The notes under the pieces: model-generated | The model's input: the letters and a program-made list of their open reading frames with translations, nothing else | The model's database searches: none | What the model was told of the DNA's origin: nothing | Program-made: the position numbers and the translations under genes | Shown: positions 40,205-49,301 of the stretch, one piece after another | How positions within the stretch are numbered: the first letter of the stretch is position 1 | How the letters are laid out: each line of letters begins with the position of its first letter | Assembly: GCA_963812075.1 (NCBI GenBank) | Contig: CAWETN010000010.1 | Coordinates: 744,001-808,000 of the forward strand | Length of the DNA stretch: 64,000 nucleotides | Reading direction: 5' to 3' | Source of the DNA: JAMXLO01 sp963812075 | Lineage (GTDB): Bacteria; Pseudomonadota; Alphaproteobacteria; Acetobacterales; Acetobacteraceae

Positions 40205-41392
40205 TCAGAAGCTCAGCGGCTCCTGCAGCACCGGCGTCCAGCGTGTGTCCTTCACCACCGACAGGAACGACTGGTTGGAGGCATGATGGTTGGTTGCGCT
40301 CATCGACAGCGCCGGTCCTTCGAAGATGTCGTGCCAGTCCTGCATGCTTTCCATCGCGGCGATGAAGCTGTCGGTCGTCAGGTCACGCCCGGCCTTCTCC
40401 AGGGCGGCGACGCAGAAGTTCGCGGCGGTGTAGCCGGCCTCGCCCAGGTAGTTCGGATCGATGCCGTAGATCTGGCGGAACTTGGCGGCGAATGCATGCA
40501 CCGCCGGTCGCGCATCGTCGGGATAGCGATACGGCGCCGGCGACATCGAGAAGAAGCCCTCGGCCGGCGCGCCCGGCGCTTCCGCCACCGCCGTCGAATA
40601 GGTCGCAAAGTTGCCCATGAAGATCGGATTCCATCCCTGCTTGTGCGCGGTCTGCAGGATGATCACCGTGTCCTTCACGATGGTGCCGAGTACGATGAGG
40701 TCGCAGTTCGCCTCGCGCAGCTTGGTGACGGCGCCGTTGAAGTCGGTATCAGTCGGTTTGTGGCCGGTGGTGCCGCCCAGCTTCAGGCCCATCGCGTCCG
40801 CCTGTGCCTGCGCGCCGGCCAGCACGTCGCGGCCATAGTCGGTGTCCTGGTACATCACGCCGATCGTCTTCACGCCCTTCGTGGTGGCGAAGTGCTTCAC
40901 CCCGGCGCGCATCTGGTCGTAGTACGACGCGAACTGGCCGAACTTGAAGCGGTTGAACGGCTCGTACATCGACCGCGCGCAGGTGGTCGGGAAAACGTTC
41001 GGCACGCTCTTCTCGATCATCGACGGCATCACCGCGTCGTTCATTGGCGTGCCGCCGTTGCCGACCGCGAAGAAGATGCTATCACGGTTCAGCAGCTTGT
41101 TCATCGCCTGCACCGCCTTGGGCACGGTGTATTCGTTGTCCTCGACGATGAAGCGGATCTTGCGGCCATGCACGCCGCCCTTCGCATTCGCCTCGTCGAA
41201 CGCCATGCGCATGCCGTCGGCGTTGTTCACGCCCTGCACGGCGGTAACGCCGGACAGGTCGGCCATGCTGCCGACGATGACCTCGGTGTCACTCACCCCG
41301 CGCGTGGCGGCGCGCGCGATGGCAGGTGCGAACAGCATGCCGGCGCTGCCGAGCAGGACGTGACGGCGCTTCAGTGCGGGCACAATTCTCAT
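40205..41392 (-). CDS. branched-chain-amino-acid-type ABC substrate-binding protein
   Basis: A 395-residue periplasmic protein with a Tat-like signal (RRHVLLGSAGMLFAPAIARA) and the type I Liv-binding fold: EVIVGSMADLSGVTAVQGVN, NAKGGVHGRKIRFIVEDNEY, GVMYQDTDYGRDVLAGAQAQ and NYLGEAGYTAANFCVAALEK. Such proteins bind amino acids, amides or aromatic acids; the ligand is unknown. GGGAGAG precedes the chosen ATG. No Liv permease or ATPase is in the window; the next upstream gene is a class III aminotransferase, suggesting a shared catabolic substrate. Confidence 0.88.
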   Translation of the reverse strand: MRIVPALKRRHVLLGSAGMLFAPAIARAATRGVSDTEVIVGSMADLSGVTAVQGVNNADGMRMAFDEANAKGGVHGRKIRFIVEDNEYTVPKAVQAMNKLLNRDSIFFAVGNGGTPMNDAVMPSMIEKSVPNVFPTTCARSMYEPFNRFKFGQFASYYDQMRAGVKHFATTKGVKTIGVMYQDTDYGRDVLAGAQAQADAMGLKLGGTTGHKPTDTDFNGAVTKLREANCDLIVLGTIVKDTVIILQTAHKQGWNPIFMGNFATYSTAVAEAPGAPAEGFFSMSPAPYRYPDDARPAVHAFAAKFRQIYGIDPNYLGEAGYTAANFCVAALEKAGRDLTTDSFIAAMESMQDWHDIFEGPALSMSATNHHASNQSFLSVVKDTRWTPVLQEPLSF

Positions 41393-41451
41393 GTTACGCT
41401 CTCCCTTGGGTTTTCGTTTTGTGGGGACCGCGGCTCGATCCACGGTTCAAG

Positions 41452-42768
41452 TCATCCGGCAGCAAGCAGCGAGCGCCGGCTCGCCAGAAACTCCTCCACC
41501 GCCGCTGCCAGCCTGTCGCACTCGGCATCGCCGATCGGCAGGCACATGGCGAACATGCCGCGCCGCGCCAGCCAGATGCCTTGCGTGAGCATGTCGAAGA
41601 AGAACAGTTCCTTCAGCTTCTGATCGCCCTTCGCCGCGTCGGCCGGCGAGCGCACCGGGTCGCGCGTGAAGTGTACCGAGAACATCGAGCCGACGCCGGT
41701 GAATTGCATCCGCGCGTCGTGGCCGCGGCATAGCCCGTTCAACCGCTCGCGCAGCGCGTCGCCGCGCGCGTTCAGCGCCTGCGCCGCCTGCGGCGTATAG
41801 ACCTCGGTCAGCCCCGTCAGCCCCGCCGCCATGGTCAGCACGTTGTTGTTGAACGTGCCCGCATGCGGCAGCGCATCCGGGCGGCGCGGATCGAACAGGT
41901 CCATGATATCGGCGCGACCGCCGAACGCACCGAACGACATGCCGCCGCCGATATATTTTCCCAGCGTCGTCAGGTCCGGTTTGATCCCCCGCGCCTGCTG
42001 CAGTCCACCCGGCGCCAGGCGCGACGTCATCACCTCGTCCAGGATCAGCAGCGCCCCCACCTTCTCGGTCTCCGCGCGCAGCATCGCCAGGAATTCGGGC
42101 GCGGCGGCGATGCAGCCGCCGCCGCCCATCATCGGCTCCAGGATCACCAGCGCCAGGTCGGCCGCATGCTGCTCGATCAGCGCGCGCGTCGCCGCCATGT
42201 CGTTGTACGGCGCCAGCACGTAGTCGAACGGCGCGTTGATCGGCGAGCCACCGCCGGCGAAGCCGAACACCGCGCCGTGGTAGCCGCCGTCGAACACCAT
42301 CACCTTGGACCGCCTGGTGAAAATGCGGCCGACCGAGATCGCCAGCAGGTTCGCCTCGGTGCCGGAGTTGGTGAAGCGCACGCGCTCGAGCCCGAAGCGC
42401 TCGCATACCGCGCGGGCGAACTTTGCCTCGGTCAGGTTGGTGCCGCCGAAGTTGATGCCGGCGTCCAGCGCGCGGTCCACCGCGGCACGGATCGCCGGGT
42501 GCGAATGGCCGTAGATGCCGGCGGTGTATTCGCCCAGGAAGTCGATGTACTCGGCACCGTCGAGGTCCCACAGCCGGCAGCCTTCGCCGCGTGCGATGCC
42601 GAGAGGGAAGGGGGCATAGTGCAGCACGGTGCGCGTGTTGCCGCCCGGCATGACGGCGGTCGCCTCGACGAAGCGGGCGAGGCTCTTGGCGTTGCGCGCG
42701 ACATACGCCTCCTTCGCCTCGTTGAGCGCCGTATCGATGTCGGCGTTGCGCAGTTCCGTCTCGCCCAT
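41452..42768 (-). CDS. class III aminotransferase (glutamate-1-semialdehyde aminomutase-like)
   Basis: A 438-residue PLP enzyme: VMPGGNTRTVLHYAPFPLGI, RVRFTNSGTEANLLAISVGR, MVFDGGYHGAVFGF, LLILDEVMTSRLAPGG and the PLP-lysine motif LTTLGKYIGGGMSFGAFGG. It resembles HemL-like proteins, but these subgroup members found in catabolic loci usually act as aminotransferases. It lies between a Liv-type binding protein and a divergent dimethylformamidase-like gene. A true heme-pathway HemL is less likely given the context. Confidence 0.85.
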   Translation of the reverse strand: MGETELRNADIDTALNEAKEAYVARNAKSLARFVEATAVMPGGNTRTVLHYAPFPLGIARGEGCRLWDLDGAEYIDFLGEYTAGIYGHSHPAIRAAVDRALDAGINFGGTNLTEAKFARAVCERFGLERVRFTNSGTEANLLAISVGRIFTRRSKVMVFDGGYHGAVFGFAGGGSPINAPFDYVLAPYNDMAATRALIEQHAADLALVILEPMMGGGGCIAAAPEFLAMLRAETEKVGALLILDEVMTSRLAPGGLQQARGIKPDLTTLGKYIGGGMSFGAFGGRADIMDLFDPRRPDALPHAGTFNNNVLTMAAGLTGLTEVYTPQAAQALNARGDALRERLNGLCRGHDARMQFTGVGSMFSVHFTRDPVRSPADAAKGDQKLKELFFFDMLTQGIWLARRGMFAMCLPIGDAECDRLAAAVEEFLASRRSLLAAG

Positions 42769-42869
42769 GAGATCTCTCCGTCCGGTCGCGCGCAGTGTGC
42801 CCGCGGCCGCCCGCCCGGCGCAACCGAGCCAGCTTGACAGCGCCGAACGCAGCCCGCCAGCCTCGGCAC

Positions 42870-45095
42870 ATGAGCGAAACAGAACTGCCGATCACCGGCT
42901 ACCTCGACCGCTTCTCGCACCGCCCCGGCGAGAGCTTCACCGCCCATGTCAGCGTGCGCGACGGCGGCACGTATCGTGCGCGACTGGTGCGGGTGCTGAG
43001 CGGCGACCCGAATCCGGACGGCCCCGGCGTGCGGTTCGCCGATCCGGCGCGCCGCTTCGACCAGTCGTTCGCCGGACGGCGGCAGCCGATCCACCAGGGC
43101 TCCTACGGCATCGCCGATGCAGGACCGGTGCGCGAGGCGGCGTCCGCCTGCACCTGGACCACGCTGGTGCGTCCCGGCGTCGTGCGCGGCGAACCGGCTC
43201 TGCTGGCCGAGGAGACCGATACGGCCGGCGTCACGCTGCTGATCGGCGCGTCGGGCGCCATGGCGCGCATCACCGTCGCCGGCGCCGTGTTCCAGCTGTC
43301 GACCGGGACCGCCATGCAGGCGGCGCGCTGGTATCGCGTGTGGCTCGCGATCGATCCGGCCACCGGGCGGGCGCTGATCGGCCAGCAGCCGCTCGACGGC
43401 GCGCCGGTCGTGGCCGAAGCCGCGGCCCCGGCGCTCGCGTCGCCGTCCGGCGGCACGGTGCTGCTCGCGGCGCGCAACGCGGCGGCACCGTGCGACCACT
43501 TCACCGGCAAGCTCGAGGATCCCGCCATCCTGAGCGGCTTCGTCGCGTCCTGGCCCGATGTCGGCGCATCACTGCGCACGCTGCCCGGTGCCCTGCTGGC
43601 CGGCTGGGATTTCGCCCAGGGCATCGATACCCAGGCAATCCACGACATCGGCCCGCAGGCGCGCCACGGCCGGCTGGTGAACGTGCCGACCCGGGCGATG
43701 GTCGGCACGCGCTGGAGCGGGCGCGAACAGTGCTGGCGGCACGCGCCGGACGACTACGGCGCGATCCACTTCCACGCCGACGACCTCGGCGATTGCAACT
43801 GGCAGGCGGACTTCACCTGGACCGTGCCGGACGACCTGCCCAGCGGCGCCTATGCGCTGCATCTGAGCTGCGAGGCCGGCGAGGACTGGCTGCCGCTCTA
43901 TGTGCTGCCGCGCCGGCAGGGGCCGTTCGCGCCGATAGCATTCCTGGCCTCGACCTTCACCTATCAGGCCTACGCCAACCACGCGCGCAGCGCCCTCGAC
44001 CAGGACTACTACGACCGGGTCGCGTCGTGGGGCGCCTATCCGTACAACCCGAACGACTTTCCGCTGTACGGCCGCTCGACCTACAACAAGCATCGCGACG
44101 GCAGCGGCATCGCGTTCTCCTCGCGCCGCCGGCCGATCCTGACGATGCGGCCCGGCTTCCTCACGTTCCACGATCCGCGCGGCTCGGGCATGCGGCACTA
44201 TCCGGCCGATCTGCACCTGCTCGCCTGGCTCGAGGCGAAGGAATTCGCCTTCGACATCGTCACCGACGAGGACCTGGACGACGAAGGCGTGGCGCTGATC
44301 GCGCCGTACCGCACGGTGCTGACCGGCTCGCATCCCGAGTACCACACGCCGGGCACGCTCGATGCGCTGGCGGCCTATACCGGGCAGGGCGGGCGGCTGT
44401 GCTATCTCGGCGGCAACGGCTTCTATTGGCGCGTGGCGCGCGACAAGGCGGCGCCGCACCTGATCGAACTGCGCCGCGCCGAAGGCGGCATCCGTACCTG
44501 GGCCGCGGAGCCCGGCGAGTACTACCACCAGACCGACGGCCAGCTGGGCGGCCTGTGGCGGCGGAACCGGCGCCCGCCGCAGCAGCTGGTGGGCGTCGGC
44601 TTCTCCTGCCAGGCGGCGTTCGAGGGCACGCACTTCCGGCGCCTGCCGGCCTCGCGCGAGGCGCGCTTCGCCTGGATGTTCGACGGCATCGAGGAGGACG
44701 TGCTGGGCGACTATGGCCTGTCGGGCGGCGGCGCGGCGGGCTTCGAGCTCGACCGCGCGGATCCGCTGCTGGGGACGCCGGACAACGCGGTGATCCTGGC
44801 GCGCTCGGAGGACCCGCTGCCGTCGTTCCTGACCGTGCCCGAGGAGCTGCTGGCCAACACCACGACGATCAATGGCGAGCCGGTGCCCGACCTGGCGCGC
44901 GGCGAGATCGTGTATTTCGACACGCCGTCGGGTGGTGCGGTGTTCTCGGTGGGCTCGATCACCTTCTGCGGCAGCCTGTGGCGCAGCGGCTTCGAGGGGC
45001 CGGTCTCGCGGCTGCTGCAGAACGTTGTGCGGCGGTTCGCCGGCGTAGCCGGGCGCGCCTCTCCGGCGGCGCGCGGGCGGGCAGGGGACCGATAG
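42870..45095 (+). CDS. N,N-dimethylformamidase large-subunit-like protein
   Basis: A 741-residue protein. The N-terminal third looks like a carbohydrate-binding/LamG-type beta domain (YRARLVRVLSGDPNPDGPGV, WYRVWLAIDPATGRALIGQQ). The middle and C-terminal parts match the dimethylformamidase large-subunit family: FLASTFTYQAYANHARSALD, FLTFHDPRGSGMRHYPADLH, YRTVLTGSHPEYHTPGTLDA and GRLCYLGGNGFYWR, with candidate iron-ligand Tyr/Glu residues. In the known enzyme this subunit hydrolyses amide bonds. No small subunit is adjacent. It is divergent from the aminotransferase with a 101-base promoter gap. The substrate is unknown. Confidence 0.82.
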   Translation: MSETELPITGYLDRFSHRPGESFTAHVSVRDGGTYRARLVRVLSGDPNPDGPGVRFADPARRFDQSFAGRRQPIHQGSYGIADAGPVREAASACTWTTLVRPGVVRGEPALLAEETDTAGVTLLIGASGAMARITVAGAVFQLSTGTAMQAARWYRVWLAIDPATGRALIGQQPLDGAPVVAEAAAPALASPSGGTVLLAARNAAAPCDHFTGKLEDPAILSGFVASWPDVGASLRTLPGALLAGWDFAQGIDTQAIHDIGPQARHGRLVNVPTRAMVGTRWSGREQCWRHAPDDYGAIHFHADDLGDCNWQADFTWTVPDDLPSGAYALHLSCEAGEDWLPLYVLPRRQGPFAPIAFLASTFTYQAYANHARSALDQDYYDRVASWGAYPYNPNDFPLYGRSTYNKHRDGSGIAFSSRRRPILTMRPGFLTFHDPRGSGMRHYPADLHLLAWLEAKEFAFDIVTDEDLDDEGVALIAPYRTVLTGSHPEYHTPGTLDALAAYTGQGGRLCYLGGNGFYWRVARDKAAPHLIELRRAEGGIRTWAAEPGEYYHQTDGQLGGLWRRNRRPPQQLVGVGFSCQAAFEGTHFRRLPASREARFAWMFDGIEEDVLGDYGLSGGGAAGFELDRADPLLGTPDNAVILARSEDPLPSFLTVPEELLANTTTINGEPVPDLARGEIVYFDTPSGGAVFSVGSITFCGSLWRSGFEGPVSRLLQNVVRRFAGVAGRASPAARGRAGDR

Positions 45096-45099
45096 GCGC

Positions 45100-45870
45100 C
45101 TACTGGGCCGTCATGCCGCCATCGATCACCAGTTCCGAGCCGGTGACCCAGGATGCTTCGTCGGACGCCAGGAACAGCACGCCATTGGCGATATCGAGGG
45201 CGGTCCCGAGCCGACCCATCGGCGTGCGATCGAGCAGTTGTTGGCGCACGGCCGGATCGCTGAAGCGCTTGTCGGTCAGCGGCGTATCCGCATAGCCCGG
45301 GTGCACTGAATTGATGCGGATATTTTCCTTCGCGTATTGCAGCGCGGCCGACTTGGTGAAGATCGTGATGGCGCCCTTGGCGGCCGAATAGGCCGGCGAG
45401 GTGGGACTGCCGACAATGCCCATCACCGAGGACGTGTTGATGATCGACCCGCCACCGCCTTTGCGCATGGCCGGGATCGCCGTGCGGGTGCCCAGGAAAA
45501 CCCCCTTGGCATGCACGTTGAGTTCGCGGTCCCAGATGTCCACGGTGATGTCCTCGACCTTGCCGGGGAAGGAGACACCGGCATTGTTGAACAGGATGTC
45601 CAGCCGGCCGTGCGCCGCCATCACTGCGTCGACCACCCGGGCCCAGTTCTGTTCCGACGTCACGTCGAGGTGCAGGTAGCGCGCGTCGTGGCCCTCGGCG
45701 CGCAGGGAAGCTGCTGCGCGCTCGCCCAGGTCGTCGCGGATGTCGGTCAGCACCACCTTGGCGCCCTCGCGCACGAACAGATGCGCCGCCGCGCCGCCGA
45801 AGCCCATCAGCTCACCCTTGATCGCCGCCGCCGCGCCGGTCAGCAGCGCCACCTTGCCCTCGAGTCGCAT
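45100..45870 (-). CDS. short-chain dehydrogenase/reductase
   Basis: A 256-residue SDR: cofactor region KVALLTGAAAAIKGELMGFG, FNNAGVSFPGKVED, catalytic Ser in IINTSSVMGIVG and Tyr/Lys in YSAAKGAITIFTK. The glycine motif departs from TGxxxGxG by an insertion (AAIKGELMGFGG); I have seen this variant as a consistent subgroup. The acidic residue after strand 2 (LTDIRDD) suggests NAD preference. The start MRLEGK follows AAGAAG; it ends close to the convergent dimethylformamidase-like gene. Confidence 0.88.
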   Translation of the reverse strand: MRLEGKVALLTGAAAAIKGELMGFGGAAAHLFVREGAKVVLTDIRDDLGERAAASLRAEGHDARYLHLDVTSEQNWARVVDAVMAAHGRLDILFNNAGVSFPGKVEDITVDIWDRELNVHAKGVFLGTRTAIPAMRKGGGGSIINTSSVMGIVGSPTSPAYSAAKGAITIFTKSAALQYAKENIRINSVHPGYADTPLTDKRFSDPAVRQQLLDRTPMGRLGTALDIANGVLFLASDEASWVTGSELVIDGGMTAQ

Positions 45871-46080
45871 CTCTTCTTTCCCCCGGTTCACCGTTGATCG
45901 ACTGGAGGATGCGCCATTTCGCGTCGTGCCTCCACCACGGCACCGCAGACCGTCTCGGATCAGTGCGCGCTCCTGCCGCTGAAACGCCCGGCACGTAGTT
46001 GTTCAGCCCCTCGATGTCCCAAAGAGACCTTATTACCTCCCCAGCCGGCACTGGCGCATGAATTGCGGAAGGCCGGGCTA

Positions 46081-47127
46081 GAGCATGACCGGAACTATTT
46101 GAGTTGTTGGGGATTCCGGCGCGGGGTGAAAGCTGATTCAAGCTGCTGGCTGGGTTGGAGGCCAGCAGCGAATGCCAAAGCCCTACTCGTCTGATCTTCG
46201 CCAGCGGGCGATTGCGTTGGTTGAGGCTGGTCAGTCGCGCCGCGCGGTTGCTCGGCTGCTCGCCATCGGCAAGGCGACGGTGATCCTGTGGGTGAAGGAT
46301 TACCGTGCGACGGGCAAGCGGGCCGCCAAGCCGATGGGCGGGCGACGTCGCTTCGCGCTTCTCGCGGAGCGCGACTGGCTGCTGGCGCGGATTGCGTCAG
46401 CACCTGACCTGACAGGGCAGGCGTTGCGGGCGGAACTGGCCGAGCGTGGCACCAAGGTCAGCTACGATGCGGTGTGGCGCTTCCTGCGCGAGGAGCGGCT
46501 CACCTTTAAAAAAAAGCCTGCGCGCCACCGAGCAGGACCGTCCGGACGTCGCCCGCAGGCGCGAGCGGTGGAAGCGCCACCAGCACCGCGTTGACCCGGG
46601 GCGCCTGGTCTTCGTCGACGAGACCTGGGCAAAGACCAACATGACCCGCACCCATGGCCGAGCCCTGCGCGGGCAACGCCTGGTCGCGTCTGTGCCGCAC
46701 GCGCGCTGGACGACCATGACGTTCGTGGCGGCCTTGCGCTCCGACGGCCTTGTCGCACCCTGCGTGTTCGACGGTGCCATCAACGGCTGCCTGTTCCTGG
46801 CATGGGTGACACAGTTCCTGGTGCCAACTCTGCGGCATGGCGACATCGTCGTGCTCGACAACCTGGGCAGCCACAAGGGCGTTGCCGTGCGCCGGGCCAT
46901 ACGAGATGCCGGTGCGCACCTGTTGTTCCTGCCGCCCTACAGTCCGGACCTGAACCCGATCGAGATGGTCTTCGCCAAACTCAAGACCCTGCTCCGCAAA
47001 GCCGACGAACGCTCCGTCGCTGCCGTCTGGCACCGCATCGGAGCACTGCTCCAACAGTTCAGCCCAGCCGAATGCGCAAACTATCTCAGGCACGCAGGCT
47101 ATGACCAAAACTGATCCGGTTGTGCTC
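46081..47127 (+). mobile_element. IS630-family insertion sequence, 1047 bp with TA duplication
   Basis: The element starts GAGCATGACCGGAAC and ends with the imperfect inverted repeat CCGGTTGTGCTC, giving terminal repeats matching at about 16 of 23 positions. A TA dinucleotide flanks both ends (46079-46080 and 47128-47129), the target duplication characteristic of IS630. Removing the element restores an open frame in the host gene, confirming the borders. Confidence 0.9.
46172..47114 (+). CDS. IS630-family transposase in two frames joined at an A8 run
   Basis: Frame one: MPKPYSSDLRQRAIALVEAG, the helix-turn-helix RRAVARLLAIGKATVILWVK and AELAERGTKVSYDAVWRFLR. The frames overlap at A8 (46508-46515); the second frame gives RATEQDRPDVARRRERWKRH, the DDE core GRLVFVDETWAKTNMTRTHG, IVVLDNLGSHKGVAVRRAI and LPPYSPDLNPIEMVFAKLK. 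All three catalytic acids are present. Moving from the first to the second frame needs +1 (or -2) at the A run, so either slippage on A8 produces the active protein or the run length is a sequencing error. Confidence 0.85.
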
Positions 47128-47350
47128 TAGGCGTCGAACAGCAGCGCGGGATCACCGTGATGTATGATGGGGTCACGGTTGGCGAGTACTTCATCGATCT
47201 GCTGGTCGAAGCATCGATACTGGTCGAGCTGAAGACCGTGGCAGAGCTGAGCGGCCCGCATCGCGCGCAATGCCTGAACTATTTGCGCGCGACAGGCATG
47301 CACTTGTGCCTGCTCATAAACTTCGGCCGGCCGCGCCGGCGCGCTTTCTC

Positions 47351-48160
47351 CTAAGGCACCGGCACACCGATCGACCTGAGCCGCGCATGCGCCCGCCCAG
47401 CCCGCGCCTTGAGCCCATCCATGTACGTGCTGACATCGGTCCCGGGCAGGTTCAGCACCTTGCACCCAAGCCGCCAGTACTCCTCGATCTGCGCCTCGGT
47501 TTCCGCCGACCCCCGCGCAAGTTTTCCATGCGCGTTGCAGGCCTCCGCGATCCGCCGCACGGCGGCCTTGAACGTCGCGTGCTCAAGCTGCAGATGCACG
47601 CCGAGGCGCGCACTGAGGTCCGAGTGGCCATACGCGATCATGTCGATGCCCTCCACCGCCGCGATCGCCTCGACATTCTCTAGACCCTCGAGCGACTCGA
47701 TCGACACGCAGGTGATGACGTTGTCGTTGGCCCAGGGCGCATACTCGGTCGCGTGACGCGCGCCGTGGCTGCGATATCCGGTGTGCATCCCCTGCCCCGA
47801 GATGCCGCGATTGCCGATCGGCGGATATTTCGCCTCCCGCGCGATCGCGCGCGCCTCCTCGGCGTTGTCGACCTCCGAGACCTGCACGCCCATGATCCCC
47901 TGATCGAGGATCGCCGGGATCAGATAGGTGAAGGATTTGTGGATCCGCACGATCGCAGAGACGTCGGTGGCCTGAAACCACCCGGCGAGATCCGCGATCG
48001 TCTCGAGATCGAAGGCGCCATGTTCATGGTCGATCATGCAGTAGTCGAAGCCGGAGGCCTCGATGATCCACGGCACGCCGCGCGATGCGAACTCCTTGAG
48101 CCCGGTCCCCAGCGCGGCCCGCCCCTCGCGCACCGCCCGCCTTATGCTGTTCTCTTTCAT
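47351..48160 (-). CDS. HpcH/HpaI aldolase/citrate lyase family protein
   Basis: A 269-residue class II aldolase of the HpaI/2-dehydro-3-deoxyglucarate aldolase type: WIIEASGFDYCMIDHEHGAF, AIVRIHKSFTYLIPAILDQG, IMGVQVSEVDNAEEARAIAR with metal-binding acidic residues, and CVSIESLEGLENVEAIAAVE. It would cleave or form 2-keto-4-hydroxy acids. It lies in the accessory catabolic region and ends overlapping the convergent GxxExxY remnant. Confidence 0.88.
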   Translation of the reverse strand: MKENSIRRAVREGRAALGTGLKEFASRGVPWIIEASGFDYCMIDHEHGAFDLETIADLAGWFQATDVSAIVRIHKSFTYLIPAILDQGIMGVQVSEVDNAEEARAIAREAKYPPIGNRGISGQGMHTGYRSHGARHATEYAPWANDNVITCVSIESLEGLENVEAIAAVEGIDMIAYGHSDLSARLGVHLQLEHATFKAAVRRIAEACNAHGKLARGSAETEAQIEEYWRLGCKVLNLPGTDVSTYMDGLKARAGRAHARLRSIGVPVP

Positions 48161-48377
48161 GGTTCCCTGCCCGGCGCCGTCGTTCACCCGGAGTGTGACT
48201 CGGGTTGCCGCCCTGTCCAAGCAGGCGAGCGAGCCTGGCAAATGCCGCCGGCGCCGTCCGGCCGGCGCGGCCCTGGGAACAGCATCTCTGGCGTCGATGA
48301 CCTGGAGTAACTGGTTCCCCACACCTGGTCGCGTCAGCGACCTGCATCAGCCACACCGCCGTCCGGGTTAGCGGCCA

Positions 48378-49301
48378 TCAGTCCGGCTGGCCCATCGCCC
48401 GGTACATCTCCGACAGCTGCGCGCTCATCGGCACGCCCAGCGTCTCCCCGGTTGGCAGCCGGCTGACCAGCCAGCGCGCATACAGCCGGCTCAGCGTCCC
48501 CTCCTCCGCCATGCGCGCGAACGCGTCGCGCACCAGAGCGGCGAAGGCCGGGTCGTCCTTGCGCAGCGCGATCGCATACGGCTCGAATGACAGGTAGTCG
48601 CCGACGATCCGAAAGTTCCGACCGTCCGGGCGCGTGGCGATGAAGCCCGCAAGGAGAATGTCGTCCGAGGCAAAGGCGCCCGCCTTGCCGGCAACGAGCA
48701 TGTCATACGCGGCATCCAGGCCGGGCGTCTCGACGACCTTGATCGGCGGCGATACCCGGTCGGAAAGTCGCCGCAGGGCTTCGGCATTGGTGGTGCCCGT
48801 GCTGACGGCGACCGTGCCGCCGGCGAGGTCGCGATACGACCCGACATGGCCCTTCACCGGCACCATAAGCTTGGTGCCCGCCAGGAAGAACACCGGCGAG
48901 AATGCCACGGTGCGTGCGCGTTCGGCGTTGGCCGTCGTTGACCCGCACTCGAGGTCGATCGCACCCGACACCAGCTTTGGCAGTCTCTCGTCCGCGGCGA
49001 CCGGCACGTAGACGATGCGCAGGCCGCTCTGCCAGGCCGGTGCATCGGCCTCCAGCAGCTCCTGGTGCACCGCGCGTGCCGCGTCCTCGGCGATGCCGTG
49101 GCAGATATCGAGCGAGAAGCCGACCGGCTGGCGCGCCTTGTTGAGAAACGAGAACGGCAGCGACGCGTTGCGGTAGCCGATCAGGATCGTGCCGCGGTCA
49201 TGGATGGTCTGCAGCGTTCCCGAGAGCGTCGCGCCCTCCTCGGCGCGGGCGCCCCACGCGACGCACAGCGTCAGCAGGGCGGCCGCGCACAGGCGGCTCA
49301 T
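48378..49301 (-). CDS. amino-acid ABC-type substrate-binding protein (GltI-like)
   Basis: A 307-residue secreted protein with signal peptide LCAAALLTLCVAWGARA and family 3 SBP domain: TLQTIHDRGTILIGYRNASL, SFLNKARQPVGFSLDICHGI, LVSGAIDLECGSTTANAERA and VSTGTTNAEALRRLSDR. This matches glutamate/aspartate-type binding proteins. No ABC permease is adjacent. Instead the preceding gene is a GltP-type symporter whose stop overlaps this start as ATGA, an uncommon pairing. Confidence 0.88.
   Translation of the reverse strand: MSRLCAAALLTLCVAWGARAEEGATLSGTLQTIHDRGTILIGYRNASLPFSFLNKARQPVGFSLDICHGIAEDAARAVHQELLEADAPAWQSGLRIVYVPVAADERLPKLVSGAIDLECGSTTANAERARTVAFSPVFFLAGTKLMVPVKGHVGSYRDLAGGTVAVSTGTTNAEALRRLSDRVSPPIKVVETPGLDAAYDMLVAGKAGAFASDDILLAGFIATRPDGRNFRIVGDYLSFEPYAIALRKDDPAFAALVRDAFARMAEEGTLSRLYARWLVSRLPTGETLGVPMSAQLSEMYRAMGQPD

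Larger units (their letters stand above)
46012..47354 (+). pseudogene. GxxExxY-family gene interrupted by an IS630 element
   Basis: Before the IS the frame reads QPALAHELRKAGL and after it, in the same frame across the duplicated TA, GVEQQRGITVMYDGVTVGEY, then FIDLLVEASILVELKTVAEL and LNYLRATGMHLCLLINFG. This is the GxxExxY protein family (PD-(D/E)XK nuclease-like fold, unknown role). The gene's 5' end, about 40 residues, is degenerate (no clear start). The insertion lies exactly between Leu and Gly codons. It ends converging on the aldolase gene. Confidence 0.85.
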
